NCBI GenBank assembly: GCA_015243575.1 | Contig: CP042469.1 | Location: 558,001-622,000, forward strand | Reading direction: 5' to 3' | DNA: 64,000 bases | DNA from: Clostridiales bacterium | GTDB taxonomy: Bacteria; Bacillota; Clostridia; Peptostreptococcales; Anaerovoracaceae | Shown: positions 34,329 through 43,077 of the stretch, one piece after another | How positions within the stretch are numbered: the stretch's first letter is position 1 | Layout of the letters: each line of letters begins with the position of its first letter | Program-made: the position numbers and the translations under genes | The notes under the pieces: generated by a model | Seen by the model: the letters and a program-made list of their open reading frames with translations, nothing else | Told to the model about the DNA's origin: nothing | Databases searched by the model: none

Positions 34329-35189
34329 ATGAAAAAGGTGATGGAACATATCACCATCGGAAGCATGGCTAAGATCAACGGGATCTCCGAGCAGACGCTG
34401 CGGCTCTATGATCGAATGAGGCTGCTGCAGCCCAGTGAGACCAATCCTGAGACAGGCTATCGCTACTACAACATCAAGCAATGCGCGCAGCTGGATATGA
34501 TCCAGCATATGAAAGCCCTGGGCATGAATCTCAATCAAATCAGAGAATGCCTTGATGAAAAAGATATCAAGCGCTTTCGCCAGATCCTGAACCTTCAGAA
34601 GCAGAACATTGAACGGCAAATTCAGGAGCTTCATTATAAGCAGCAGGCGATTGAACGATCCATTGAAAGCTACAGACGGTATGATTCGGCTCCAGAAGAA
34701 AATTCGGTTATTCTGGAGTACATAGAAGAGAGGAGAATCTTTTGCTTTGATACAAAGATCAATTGCTACAGCTACGATATGGATTACTATGAGCATATCC
34801 TGAGGTCGCTGAAGAAAAACTATGTGCTTCACAAGCTTCCCAGCTGCTATTTCTGCAATGTGGGCAGCATTATCAGAAAGGACTATTTCCAGCGCAAGGA
34901 GCTTTGGGCTACGGAGGTTTTTCTCTTTGTAGAAGATGATTTTGAAGCAGTTGACGGCATCGAAGTGATCCCTGAGGGCATGTATCTTTGTACATACTGT
35001 TACGGTTTTAACAAGGAGGAAGAATCCTTGCGACTACTGATGGACTATATCTTCGAGCATAATTACGAGGTAAAAGGAGACTGTATCAGTGAGGTTCTGA
35101 TTGAATTTCCAACTTTTTACCGCTATGACAGAAATGCTTTTTTTAAGCTTCAGGTACCCGTCAGACAGAAAAAGAAAAAAATAATTTAA
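34329..35189 (+). CDS. MerR-family regulator with effector-binding domain
   Basis: This 286-aa regulator has an N-terminal MerR helix-turn-helix (ITIGSMAKINGISEQTLRLYDRMRLLQP, TGYRYY), a long dimerisation coiled coil (about 75-118) and a C-terminal half of the BmrR/BltR effector-binding type. It lies directly upstream of a diamine or amino-acid catabolic cluster in the same orientation. The next gene has a promoter with the 19-base spacer typical of MerR activation. It likely senses a small amine or related ligand, which is inference. Confidence 0.85.
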   Translation: MKKVMEHITIGSMAKINGISEQTLRLYDRMRLLQPSETNPETGYRYYNIKQCAQLDMIQHMKALGMNLNQIRECLDEKDIKRFRQILNLQKQNIERQIQELHYKQQAIERSIESYRRYDSAPEENSVILEYIEERRIFCFDTKINCYSYDMDYYEHILRSLKKNYVLHKLPSCYFCNVGSIIRKDYFQRKELWATEVFLFVEDDFEAVDGIEVIPEGMYLCTYCYGFNKEEESLRLLMDYIFEHNYEVKGDCISEVLIEFPTFYRYDRNAFFKLQVPVRQKKKKII

Positions 35190-35193
35190 TCTA

Positions 35194-35224
35194 TTGACTT
35201 TGTAATTGCGATAAGGTTTAAGAT
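35194..35224 (+). promoter_or_regulatory. MerR-type promoter candidate of the aminotransferase cluster
   Basis: TTGACT (35194-35199) and TAAGAT (35219-35224) are separated by 19 bases, two more than optimal, as in MerR-activated promoters. The spacer has only a weak dyad around ATTGCGAT. The MerR-type gene ends five bases upstream. Confidence 0.4.
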
Positions 35225-35274
35225 GGGTTTGGGCTCAGGCAGAACGAGCTTGAAAGAAACGGAGGAATGATGAA

Positions 35275-36501
35275 GTGCAATTACAAAGCGTCAAATTAAC
35301 GGCGCAGGAGGTAATCGATCTCACAAATCAATACATGATCGAGACTTACCAGCGCTTTCCCTTTGTCGCGACAAGGGCAAAGGGCATGTACCTCTACGAT
35401 GAAGAAGATCAGCCCTATCTGGATTTTTACGGCGGCATTGCAGTAAACAATGCAGGAAGCTGCAATGAGAAGGTGGTGGAGGCCATCCGAGATCAGGCGG
35501 GAGACATCATACATACCTTCAACTACCCGTACACAATACCACAGGCATTATTGGCCGAGCTGGTCTGTAAAACTTTGGGTATGGAGAAGATCTTCTATCA
35601 AAATTCCGGCACAGAGGCCAACGAAGCCATGATCAAGCTGGCAAGAAAATACGGAACGGATCACTACGGACCTGAACGGTACCACATCGTCACAGCAAAC
35701 AAAAGCTTTCACGGAAGGACTTACGGCGCTATGTCCGCTACCGGACAGCCCGACAACGCTTGCCAGATCGGCTTTAAACCTATGCTCCCGGGGTTCTCCT
35801 ATGCTGAGTTTAACAACCTTGAGGCATTCGAAAGAGCAGTGACGGAGCAAACGATAGGCATCATGCTGGAACCTGTTCAGGGAGAAGGAGGCGTCTGGCC
35901 TGCATCAAAGGAATTCCTGCAGGGGATACGCAAGCTCTGCGACGAAAAAGGTATCCTCTTGATGATTGATGAAATTCAGACAGGCTGGTGCAGAACCGGC
36001 AAGGTAATGGGATATATGAATTATGACATCCAGCCTGATATCGTATCCATGGCCAAGGGTCTGGGGGGAGGCATGCCTATTGGTGCCATCTGTACGTCTT
36101 CTAAAATTGGAGCAGCCTTCAATCCAGGTTCCCATGGAACCACCTATGGTGGAAATCCGGTCTGCTGTGCAGCCGCCTACGCTCAGGTCAGTGAACTTTT
36201 AGATCTGTCCTTGGCTCGTAATGCAGCGGAGACAGGCAGCTACTTTATGCAGAAACTAGCGGAACTGCCCAGAGTCAAACAAATCAGGGGATTAGGCCTT
36301 CTGATCGGAGTGGAATTTGATTTTGATGCTGCGGCTGAGATCAAACATAGCTGCCTGGACAGAAAACTTCTTGTCACTGCCATTGGCTCGAACATTATAC
36401 GAATGATACCGCCTCTCATTGCATCCAAAGACGACTGTGACAGAGCATATGATATTCTAAAGGCCGCCGCGGAGGAAGCCTATAAGCGAAGATGCTTATA
36501 G
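35275..36501 (+). CDS. Class III aminotransferase (ArgD/GabT-like)
   Basis: This 408-aa PLP enzyme has YQNSGTEANEAMIKLAR, SFHGRTYGAMSATG, LMIDEIQTGWCRTG and the Schiff-base Lys in SMAKGLGGGMPIGA. The class covers acetylornithine, 4-aminobutyrate and other omega-amino donors. It is followed by a putrescine-type aminotransferase and a CoA-acylating aldehyde dehydrogenase, and no arginine gene is near, so catabolic use of an omega-amino acid is more likely than arginine synthesis. It starts with GTG after GGAGG. Confidence 0.85.
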   Translation: MQLQSVKLTAQEVIDLTNQYMIETYQRFPFVATRAKGMYLYDEEDQPYLDFYGGIAVNNAGSCNEKVVEAIRDQAGDIIHTFNYPYTIPQALLAELVCKTLGMEKIFYQNSGTEANEAMIKLARKYGTDHYGPERYHIVTANKSFHGRTYGAMSATGQPDNACQIGFKPMLPGFSYAEFNNLEAFERAVTEQTIGIMLEPVQGEGGVWPASKEFLQGIRKLCDEKGILLMIDEIQTGWCRTGKVMGYMNYDIQPDIVSMAKGLGGGMPIGAICTSSKIGAAFNPGSHGTTYGGNPVCCAAAYAQVSELLDLSLARNAAETGSYFMQKLAELPRVKQIRGLGLLIGVEFDFDAAAEIKHSCLDRKLLVTAIGSNIIRMIPPLIASKDDCDRAYDILKAAAEEAYKRRCL

Positions 36502-36626
36502 CGAAGCTGCTGATAGAAGAGGTTAACGTCAGAAAGAACGGTTAATTCTAAGGAAGCGCTGATTTGATGGAATATTGTACGGGATGAATCTGCGTTTCGG
36601 TAATCTTTGATAAGGGGTGATCAGTG

Positions 36627-37991
36627 ATGAGAAAGAGCTTTGAAGAGGTACTGCAGTATACAAATTATGCAATGAAGACCATTGGGCAAAAATCAATGAC
36701 AGACGAGGAAAAGGATTATTTCATCAAAGAAACCAGGAATAACTTTGACAATCATATCAATCCGGGTTTTCTTGAGTACCGCAAATCTGCCGGAGCGGAC
36801 GATATGGCCATGGAATGGATGGCAAGCGGGGATACGTTTGTAGATCTTCACGGAAATACTTATATCGATTGTCTCGGCGGTTTCGGTGCATTTAACTGCG
36901 GCCATAGACATCCAAAAGTGGTCGAAACCGTGAAAAATCAGCTGGATAAGCAGCCTCTATCCAGCGCAGAGCTCATCGATGCAAATCGCAGTCTGCTTGC
37001 CAGAATTCTGGCGGATGTAACCCCAGGAGAGCTGCAGTATACCTTTTTTACTAGCTCCGGGACAGAAGCTGTGGAATGTGGATTGAAAATGGCAACATTG
37101 GCGACTGGAAGGCATTACTATATTGCATTTAAGGGAGACTTCCACGGCAAAACCATGGGAGCCCTTTCCCTGACCTCCAAGGAGCATTTTCGGGGGCCAT
37201 TCCTTCCGTTGCTTCAAGGAGTCAGACATGCGCCTTTCGGTGATCTGGATTATCTGACTAAGCTTCTTGACATCATGGAATTTACGGGAGAGCTTCCGGC
37301 GGCTATCATCTACGAACCCATTCAAGGAGAAGGAGGAGTTCAGATCCCACCGGACGATTTTATCCCAGGAATCAGAGCGCTCTGCGACAAGTATGACATC
37401 ATGATGGTTGCCGATGAAGTACAGGCTGGGATGGGCAGAACGGGATATCTCTTTGCAACGGATTATTCCAAAGTAGCTCCGGATATTCTTTGTCTTGGAA
37501 AGTCCATCTCAGGCAGCGTTGTGCCTCTCAGCGCTTGTGTCTGCACAGAAAGAGCCTTCCGGGGAATGTTTCCCGACCCGCTGCTGCATAGCACAACCAC
37601 AGGAGGAAATCCCCTTGCAACAGCCGCTGGAATTGCTGCCTTTCATGTAATCCTATCAGAAGATCTTTGCGGAAAGGCACAAAAATCAGGGGCGATCTTC
37701 ATGGAAGAGCTGGAAAAGCTTCATCAGAAATATCCTGAGCTTCTGACCGCATACAGAGGCAGAGGGCTGATGATAGCAATGGAGTTCTGTGATGGTGACC
37801 TGGGTTATGAAGTGGTGTATGAGGCATTTAACAGGAGGCTTCTGCTATCCGGCTCTTTGATCAACGCAAAGACCATCCGTATTGAGCCGCCGCTTAATAT
37901 TACGGAGGAGCATGTTAGAAAAGCGCTTGAAATCCTTGATGAATCCATGGCAATCGTCTATGCCAAACACTTCGGGAAGGAAAAGGAGTAA
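36627..37991 (+). CDS. Putrescine/cadaverine aminotransferase-like class III enzyme
   Basis: This 454-aa PLP enzyme is strikingly like E. coli putrescine aminotransferase (PatA/YgjG). The shared segments include HINPGFLEYRKS, DCLGGFGAFNCGHRHP, LDKQPL and FHGKTMGALSLTSKEHFR, and the Schiff-base Lys is in LCLGKSISGS. It would convert a diamine and 2-oxoglutarate to the aminoaldehyde and glutamate; YgjG accepts both putrescine and cadaverine. ATG 36627 is chosen over GTG 36624. The next gene begins 3 bases downstream. Confidence 0.87.
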   Translation: MRKSFEEVLQYTNYAMKTIGQKSMTDEEKDYFIKETRNNFDNHINPGFLEYRKSAGADDMAMEWMASGDTFVDLHGNTYIDCLGGFGAFNCGHRHPKVVETVKNQLDKQPLSSAELIDANRSLLARILADVTPGELQYTFFTSSGTEAVECGLKMATLATGRHYYIAFKGDFHGKTMGALSLTSKEHFRGPFLPLLQGVRHAPFGDLDYLTKLLDIMEFTGELPAAIIYEPIQGEGGVQIPPDDFIPGIRALCDKYDIMMVADEVQAGMGRTGYLFATDYSKVAPDILCLGKSISGSVVPLSACVCTERAFRGMFPDPLLHSTTTGGNPLATAAGIAAFHVILSEDLCGKAQKSGAIFMEELEKLHQKYPELLTAYRGRGLMIAMEFCDGDLGYEVVYEAFNRRLLLSGSLINAKTIRIEPPLNITEEHVRKALEILDESMAIVYAKHFGKEKE

Positions 37992-37994
37992 ACG

Positions 37995-39359
37995 ATGGAT
38001 ACCATTGAATTTGTTTCAGAGCTTATTGCTAAGGCGAGGAAAGCTCAGCAGGAATTCGAGGCATATAGCCAGGAACAAGTGGATCTCGTTGTCAGAGCTG
38101 TGGGAAAAGCAGTATATGATAACGGCGCGGAACTGGCGCGTCTTGCAGTAGATGAGACCGGCATGGGAGACTATGAAGATAAAATCATGAAGAACAAGGG
38201 TAAGGCCATGGCGGTATGGAATCATCTGAAGGGCAAGAAAAGTGTGGGGATCCTGCGATACATAGAGGAGGAAGGAATCGTCGAGGTTGGTAAGCCCATC
38301 GGAATTATCGGAGCGGTTACTCCGGTGACCAATCCTGTAATGACGCCAATGCACAATGCCATGATCGCGCTGAAGGGGAGAAATTCCATTGTAATCTGTC
38401 CCCATCCCGGCGGGAAGCGCAGCGGAGTGAAGACCGTGGAGTACATCAATCAGTATCTCAAGGAGCTTAATGCACCGGAGCATCTTGTCCAGGTTGTGGC
38501 AGAGCCAACTTTGGATATCTCCAATCTTGTAATGAAGATGACCGACGTCTGCATCTCCACCGGCGGACCAGCCATGGTGAAGGTAGCGTACAGCAGCGGA
38601 AAACCAGCCTTTGGAGTGGGTGCAGGAAATAATCAGTGCCTGATTGATGAGGATGCCGATGTTAAGGATGCTGTCCCTAAGATTATTCGAGGAAGAATCT
38701 ATGACAATGGTGTTCTTTGCACCTGCGAACAGAGTATCATTTGTCCTGATTCCCGTTACGATGAGATCATCAAGGAATTTGAATCGCAGGGGGCTTATTA
38801 TGTGTCTGATCCCAAAGAGGTTGCTGCCCTAAGAGAGGTGACGTTCCCAGGGGGAGCCTTGAATAAAACCTGCGTTGGACTAAAAGCGATGTACATAGCG
38901 GACATGGCGGGGATAAAAATCAGCCCGGAGACAAAGCTTCTGATTGTAAAAGCTGAAGGGGCGGGAAAAGCTGATCCTTTCGCAAAAGAAAAGCTATTTC
39001 CCATCCTTGCTGCGTATCGATATCAGACATGGGAAGAGGGCGTCGCCATCGTGAATGCAAATCTGGAGGTTGAGGGGAAAGGGCACAGCATGGTGATCCA
39101 TTCTTTCAACAAAGCGCATATTGAATATGCGGCAGAGAATATTCCCGTATCCCGATTCCTGATCAACGGAATCGGATCAAGCGGCCTTGGCGGAGCATAC
39201 ACTAACGGTCTTGCACCCACAGGTACATTGGGCTGCGGTTCCTGGGGCAACAACAGCCTCAGTGAAAATCTCAGCTACCGTCATCTGATTAATATCAGCA
39301 GGATTGCTTACACCAATCCCAATGCCCATATTCCAACCCCGGAGGAAATCTGGAGTTAA
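37995..39359 (+). CDS. CoA-acylating aldehyde dehydrogenase, SucD/EutE-like
   Basis: This 454-aa enzyme belongs to the aldehyde dehydrogenase superfamily branch that forms acyl-CoA. It has PIGIIGAVTPVTNPVMTPMHNAMIALKGRN and the catalytic Cys in DNGVLCTCEQS. There is no alcohol dehydrogenase domain. From its partners the aldehyde is probably a semialdehyde, such as succinate, glutarate or amino semialdehyde. The gene is tightly coupled to the putrescine-type aminotransferase. The exact substrate is inference. Confidence 0.85.
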   Translation: MDTIEFVSELIAKARKAQQEFEAYSQEQVDLVVRAVGKAVYDNGAELARLAVDETGMGDYEDKIMKNKGKAMAVWNHLKGKKSVGILRYIEEEGIVEVGKPIGIIGAVTPVTNPVMTPMHNAMIALKGRNSIVICPHPGGKRSGVKTVEYINQYLKELNAPEHLVQVVAEPTLDISNLVMKMTDVCISTGGPAMVKVAYSSGKPAFGVGAGNNQCLIDEDADVKDAVPKIIRGRIYDNGVLCTCEQSIICPDSRYDEIIKEFESQGAYYVSDPKEVAALREVTFPGGALNKTCVGLKAMYIADMAGIKISPETKLLIVKAEGAGKADPFAKEKLFPILAAYRYQTWEEGVAIVNANLEVEGKGHSMVIHSFNKAHIEYAAENIPVSRFLINGIGSSGLGGAYTNGLAPTGTLGCGSWGNNSLSENLSYRHLINISRIAYTNPNAHIPTPEEIWS

Positions 39360-39422
39360 CCTATTTCTCTTTTGCCTGGGAGGCGCAGGCTAGTAGGAGT
39401 AAAGGTAAAATTGGGTCATAGA

Positions 39423-39454
39423 GTCGGCAGGAGGATTCCATCTGCCGGCTTTTT
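39423..39454 (+). terminator. Terminator after the aldehyde dehydrogenase gene
   Basis: GTCGGCAG (39423-39430) and CTGCCGGC (39442-39449) form an 8-bp stem followed by five T. Confidence 0.75.
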
Positions 39455-39529
39455 CATTCTGTAGGAATCTTCTGCAGCAAATCAAACGAAACAACTGGAA
39501 GAATTTTTATCAATTCTAGAAAATATTTC

Positions 39530-39558
39530 TTGATCAGCTTACCTATTATCGATACAAT
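39530..39558 (+). promoter_or_regulatory. Promoter of the CoA-transferase gene
   Basis: TTGATC (39530-39535), a 17-base spacer and TACAAT (39553-39558) lie about 90 bases before the start. A second TTGACA at 39571-39576 has no good -10. Confidence 0.55.
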
Positions 39559-39649
39559 GATTAACATGGGTTGACAAAAAAATAACATTGTTTGTAAAAG
39601 CAAATTTGTCTGCCGATGTTAGATTAAATGATTCAGAGGAGAATTCAGC

Positions 39650-40981
39650 ATGATTATGGACCAATACAGAAATAAATGTGTCACAGCGGATGAAGCAGTC
39701 AAAGTAATCAAGGATGGTGACTGGGTCGAATTCGGGTGGGGAGCAAGCTATGCAGGGCTGCTGGCAGAAGCCATCGACAAAAGAAGAGATGAACTTCATG
39801 ATGTCAATCTTCGGGGAGGTGTTATTTTAAAACCCCTGCCGTTTATTGAAAATGATCCTGAGGGAGAACACTTCACATGGAACAGCATGCACCTGAGCGG
39901 ATACGAGAGAAAGCTTGCCGCCAAAGGTCTTGCTTACTACATTCCGATCAAATATTCCGAAGTACCTAGATACATACGAGAAAACTGCCGCACTGATGTT
40001 GTTGCAATTCAGGTTGCACCAATGGATGAATATGGCTATTTCAATTTCGGGGTGTCCATTTCCCATTATGCAGCAGTCATCGAAATGGCCAGAACCGTCA
40101 TAGTAGAAGTCAACGAGGATATGCCTAAGGTTCATGGCGGATATGAGCATACGGTACATATATCACAGGTGGATTATATCGTGGAGGCCGGACGGTGTGG
40201 ACTGCCCACCCTTCCTTCTGCAGCACCGTCTGAAATAGATAAAATGATCGCTGATCACGTGCTGTCCGAATTGATGGACGGCGCTTGTATCCAGCTGGGA
40301 ATCGGCGGGATGCCAAACGCACTGGGCAAAATGATAGCGGATTCCGATCTGAAGGATTTGGGAATCCATACGGAAATGCTGGTAGACGGCTTCGTGGATA
40401 TGGTAGAGGCAGGAAGAGTAACCGGGCTAAAGAAGAACATCGACAAGGGGAGAATGGCATATTCTTTTGCAGCCGGTTCTCCGAAGCTCTATGACTTTAT
40501 GCACGATAACCCATCCATTGCCGCTTATCCTGTGGACTATACAAACAATCCCTTCATCGCCGCACAGATCGATGGTCTGATTTCCATCAACAGTGCCGTA
40601 GAAATCGATCTGTCAGGTCAAGTGTGTTCGGAAACCGCTGGGCCAAAGATCATCAGCGGTTCCGGAGGACAGCTTGATTTTGTGGAAGGTGCATATAATT
40701 CGAAAGGAGGGAAGAGCTTCATCTGTCTTCCTTCAACCTTTACGGATAAAGCCGGAACACTTCACTCCAGAATCAAGGGAATGATGACCTTGGGATCGGT
40801 TATCACGGATACCAGAGCAGGGGTTCAATACGTCGTGACAGAATACGGAAAGGTGAATCTGAAGGGGATGTCCTCGTGGCAGCGTGCCGAGGCGCTGATC
40901 TCCATCGCTCATCCTGATTTCCGAGATGAGCTCGTTGCTGAGGCAAAAGAACTGAAAATCTGGAGAAAGAAAAACAAATAG
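39650..40981 (+). CDS. Butyryl-CoA/4-hydroxybutyrate-type CoA-transferase
   Basis: This 443-aa enzyme is of the acetyl-CoA hydrolase/transferase family (4-hydroxybutyrate and butyryl-CoA:acetate CoA-transferases). The catalytic Glu is in QVCSETAGPKIISGSGGQLDF, with GIGGMPNALG earlier. It would move CoA between butyryl-CoA or acetyl-CoA and a carboxylic acid. Linked to a semialdehyde-forming cluster and to the glutaryl-CoA operon, it could activate glutarate or release butyrate. GAGGAG precedes the ATG. Confidence 0.88.
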   Translation: MIMDQYRNKCVTADEAVKVIKDGDWVEFGWGASYAGLLAEAIDKRRDELHDVNLRGGVILKPLPFIENDPEGEHFTWNSMHLSGYERKLAAKGLAYYIPIKYSEVPRYIRENCRTDVVAIQVAPMDEYGYFNFGVSISHYAAVIEMARTVIVEVNEDMPKVHGGYEHTVHISQVDYIVEAGRCGLPTLPSAAPSEIDKMIADHVLSELMDGACIQLGIGGMPNALGKMIADSDLKDLGIHTEMLVDGFVDMVEAGRVTGLKKNIDKGRMAYSFAAGSPKLYDFMHDNPSIAAYPVDYTNNPFIAAQIDGLISINSAVEIDLSGQVCSETAGPKIISGSGGQLDFVEGAYNSKGGKSFICLPSTFTDKAGTLHSRIKGMMTLGSVITDTRAGVQYVVTEYGKVNLKGMSSWQRAEALISIAHPDFRDELVAEAKELKIWRKKNK

Positions 40982-41017
40982 GGGTTTTGAAGCTAAAATA
41001 AGGAAAAAGGGTAAATA

Positions 41018-41058
41018 AAAAGCTTTCGGCGGGAACAAATCCCGTTGAAAGCTTTTTT
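41018..41058. terminator. Bidirectional terminator between the CoA-transferase and Usp genes
   Basis: AAAGCTTTC and GAAAGCTTT pair, with an inner GGGA/TCCC helix, and the stem ends in a T run. It lies between convergent genes. Confidence 0.8.
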
Positions 41059-41065
41059 CTATTTC

Positions 41066-41443
41066 TCAGGAAGGAATCACGATCAGCTCTGCCTTGCCAG
41101 AAACACGTTCTCTTAGTTTTTCCACTACGCTTGACCTAGTTTCGGCTTCGCCGGATTCCCCTAAAATCACATGAGTGATCTTATTTTTTGTAACCAGATC
41201 CTCAAGGGTTTCCAGAACATCATTGGAACGGACAACCGTAAGATTTGCACCATATTCCAATGCTTTCTCATAAAGATACTCCAGCGCTTCCCCTTCTTTG
41301 GAGTTCCCTAAAAATTTGATCTGATAATGGGCTACATGTATTATAAAAAGTTCGCCTTTCTGATCACCAAGAAAGTCATGTCCATATCGGATCAAGCGAT
41401 CACAGGTTTTCTGCTGTGTAACGCAGACCATTACATTTTTCAT
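41066..41443 (-). CDS. Universal stress protein (UspA-like, KdpD-type Usp domain)
   Basis: This 125-aa alpha/beta protein starts MKNVMVCVTQQKTCDRLIRYG, a form typical of the Usp domain seen in KdpD and its stand-alone relatives. It ends in ELIVIPS. The ATP-binding GxxGxxxxS signature is degraded (LGESGEAETRSSV), so nucleotide binding is uncertain. ATG 41443 follows GGAGATAAA. It is divergent from dinB and its role is unknown. Confidence 0.75.
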   Translation of the reverse strand: MKNVMVCVTQQKTCDRLIRYGHDFLGDQKGELFIIHVAHYQIKFLGNSKEGEALEYLYEKALEYGANLTVVRSNDVLETLEDLVTKNKITHVILGESGEAETRSSVVEKLRERVSGKAELIVIPS

Positions 41444-41530
41444 TTTATCTCCATCCCTATTAAAACTTACAGCAAACATTGCAGCCTGCTCGGAAGGCCC
41501 AAACAGGCCGCATCCTATGTCTATTATTAT

Positions 41531-41558
41531 ACACTAGCGCAGGGTTGTTTGCTAGTGT
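41531..41558. promoter_or_regulatory. 8-bp inverted repeat between usp and dinB
   Basis: ACACTAGC (41531-41538) and GCTAGTGT (41551-41558) are perfect inverted arms 12 bases apart, in the divergent promoter region and next to TATTATTATAC. It could be an operator for one or both genes. It does not match the LexA box GAAC-N4-GTTC. Confidence 0.45.
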
Positions 41559-41584
41559 AAAATATAAGTTGGAGGTCGCGTAAA

Positions 41585-42811
41585 ATGGACAGAACCATAC
41601 TGCATTGTGACATGAATGGATTTTATGCATCGGTGGAACTTTTGGCACTCCCGGAGCTAAAAGGCAAGCCTGTGGCAGTCTGCGGCAATCCGGACAACCG
41701 GCATGGAATTATTCTTGCAAAAAATGAAGAAGCCAAGGCTTATGGCGTTGTAACGGCCGAGACCGTGTGGCAGGCAAGAAAGAAATGTCCTGATTTGATT
41801 TTAGTACCGCCTCACCATGATCGGTATCGGAGTTACTCGCAGAAAATTAACGAGATTTATGCCAGATATACCGATAGAGTGGAGCCCTTCAGCATCGACG
41901 AATCCTGGCTGGATGTTTCCGGGAGTCTGAAGCTGTTTGGGACGGGAAAAGAAATTGGGGATACCATCAGAGAGACTGTAAAGAAAGAGCTTGGCCTTAC
42001 CCTTTCCGTCGGAGTTTCCTTTAATAAGGTTCTTGCAAAAATGGGAAGTGAATATAAAAAACCTGACGCCACAACGGTGATTAACAGAGACAACTTTCGA
42101 AAAATTTTATGGCCTCTTCCGGTACGTGAGCTTTTTTTTGTAGGAGGGGTTACGGCGGACAAGCTTGAGAAGGCTGGGATCAAGACGATTGGTGATCTTG
42201 CCGTATATAATCGAACGTTGATCTGCAGCATGCTCGGGAAACAAGGGGCAGTGATTCACGATTACGCCAACGGCATTGATGACAGCCCCGTCTGTCTTTC
42301 CTGCGAGCGACAGAAGATTAAATCAGTGGGAAACGGGATGACTTTCAAACGGGATTTGGTGGGGCTTGCTGATATTAAGACTGCGATTCTGGCCTTGTCC
42401 GACACCGTTGCCACCCGGCTGAGAAGCTATGAACTGAAATGTCAAGGCGTTAAGGTAGACATTAAGGATCCTATGTTTAAAACCATTTCCAGGCAGAAGC
42501 AGCTTTCTTCGGCAAGCAATCTGGCGGAGGAGATCGGGGCAGCTTCTCTTGAGTTGATATGCAAATACTGGAGAATGAATGAGCCTATTCGTATGCTTAC
42601 AGTCACTGGAATCAGTCTGGTTGACGAAGGAGAAGCGGAACAGCTAAGCCTTTTTGTCGCAGAGCAAAAGGATCGTGAAAAATCAGAGACCATTGAGCGA
42701 ACGCTGGATGCCATTCGAAAAAAATACGGCGGCAGTGCCATCACCTTTGGCGGAATTTTGAAAAATGATATCGGCATAGAGCTTCACGAAATGGTTCAGG
42801 AAGACGGATAA
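41585..42811 (+). CDS. dinB: DNA polymerase IV (Y-family)
   Basis: This 408-aa translesion polymerase has the catalytic CDMNGFYASVE and SIDESWLDVSG motifs and the little-finger domain in the C-terminal third. A beta-clamp binding peptide QLSLF is present near residue 351. TTGGAGG precedes the ATG. It stands alone without umuD- or imuA-like partners. Confidence 0.94.
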   Translation: MDRTILHCDMNGFYASVELLALPELKGKPVAVCGNPDNRHGIILAKNEEAKAYGVVTAETVWQARKKCPDLILVPPHHDRYRSYSQKINEIYARYTDRVEPFSIDESWLDVSGSLKLFGTGKEIGDTIRETVKKELGLTLSVGVSFNKVLAKMGSEYKKPDATTVINRDNFRKILWPLPVRELFFVGGVTADKLEKAGIKTIGDLAVYNRTLICSMLGKQGAVIHDYANGIDDSPVCLSCERQKIKSVGNGMTFKRDLVGLADIKTAILALSDTVATRLRSYELKCQGVKVDIKDPMFKTISRQKQLSSASNLAEEIGAASLELICKYWRMNEPIRMLTVTGISLVDEGEAEQLSLFVAEQKDREKSETIERTLDAIRKKYGGSAITFGGILKNDIGIELHEMVQEDG

Positions 42812-42837
42812 CGGTTGACGCTGAGGGAATGAGATAT

Positions 42838-42931
42838 TATAATAGATGCGGATCAAGGTACGAAATTTGCGGATATTCCACAAATTTCGATTTGCGTGCA
42901 TCTATTGTATCGGTGTGAAGCAAGCCGGAGC
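42838..42931 (+). repeat. 94-bp hairpin repeat, copy 1
   Basis: This copy begins TATAATAGATGC and ends GCAAGCCGGAGC. It contains the perfect inner arms CGAAATTTG/CAAATTTCG and outer arms AGATGC/GCATCT, so it can fold into one long hairpin. It matches copy 2 along its full length with about seven mismatches and no gaps. Confidence 0.85.
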
Positions 42932-42949
42932 AGCGGCTTGCACGGATGA

Positions 42950-43043
42950 TATAATAGATGCGAACTAAGGTGCGAAATTTGCGGGTATTCTACAAATTTC
43001 GATTTGCATGCATCCATTGTATCGGTGTGAAGCAAGCCGGAGC
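42950..43043 (+). repeat. 94-bp hairpin repeat, copy 2
   Basis: This is a direct repeat of 42838-42931 with a period of 112 bases. The 9-bp CGAAATTTG/CAAATTTCG arms are unchanged, while differences fall mainly in the loop and flanks, as expected if the fold is under selection. The two copies fill most of the gap between dinB and the next gene. Confidence 0.85.
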
Positions 43044-43077
43044 CATCTAGATAAAACTGCAAACAAGGAGGACTATC

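Noticed and set aside
41480-41584. LexA/SOS box upstream of dinB
   Set aside because: No GAAC-N4-GTTC motif; the palindrome present has a different sequence.
42838-43043. CRISPR array
   Set aside because: Only two copies of 94 bp with an 18-bp gap and no cas genes; the units are hairpin repeats.
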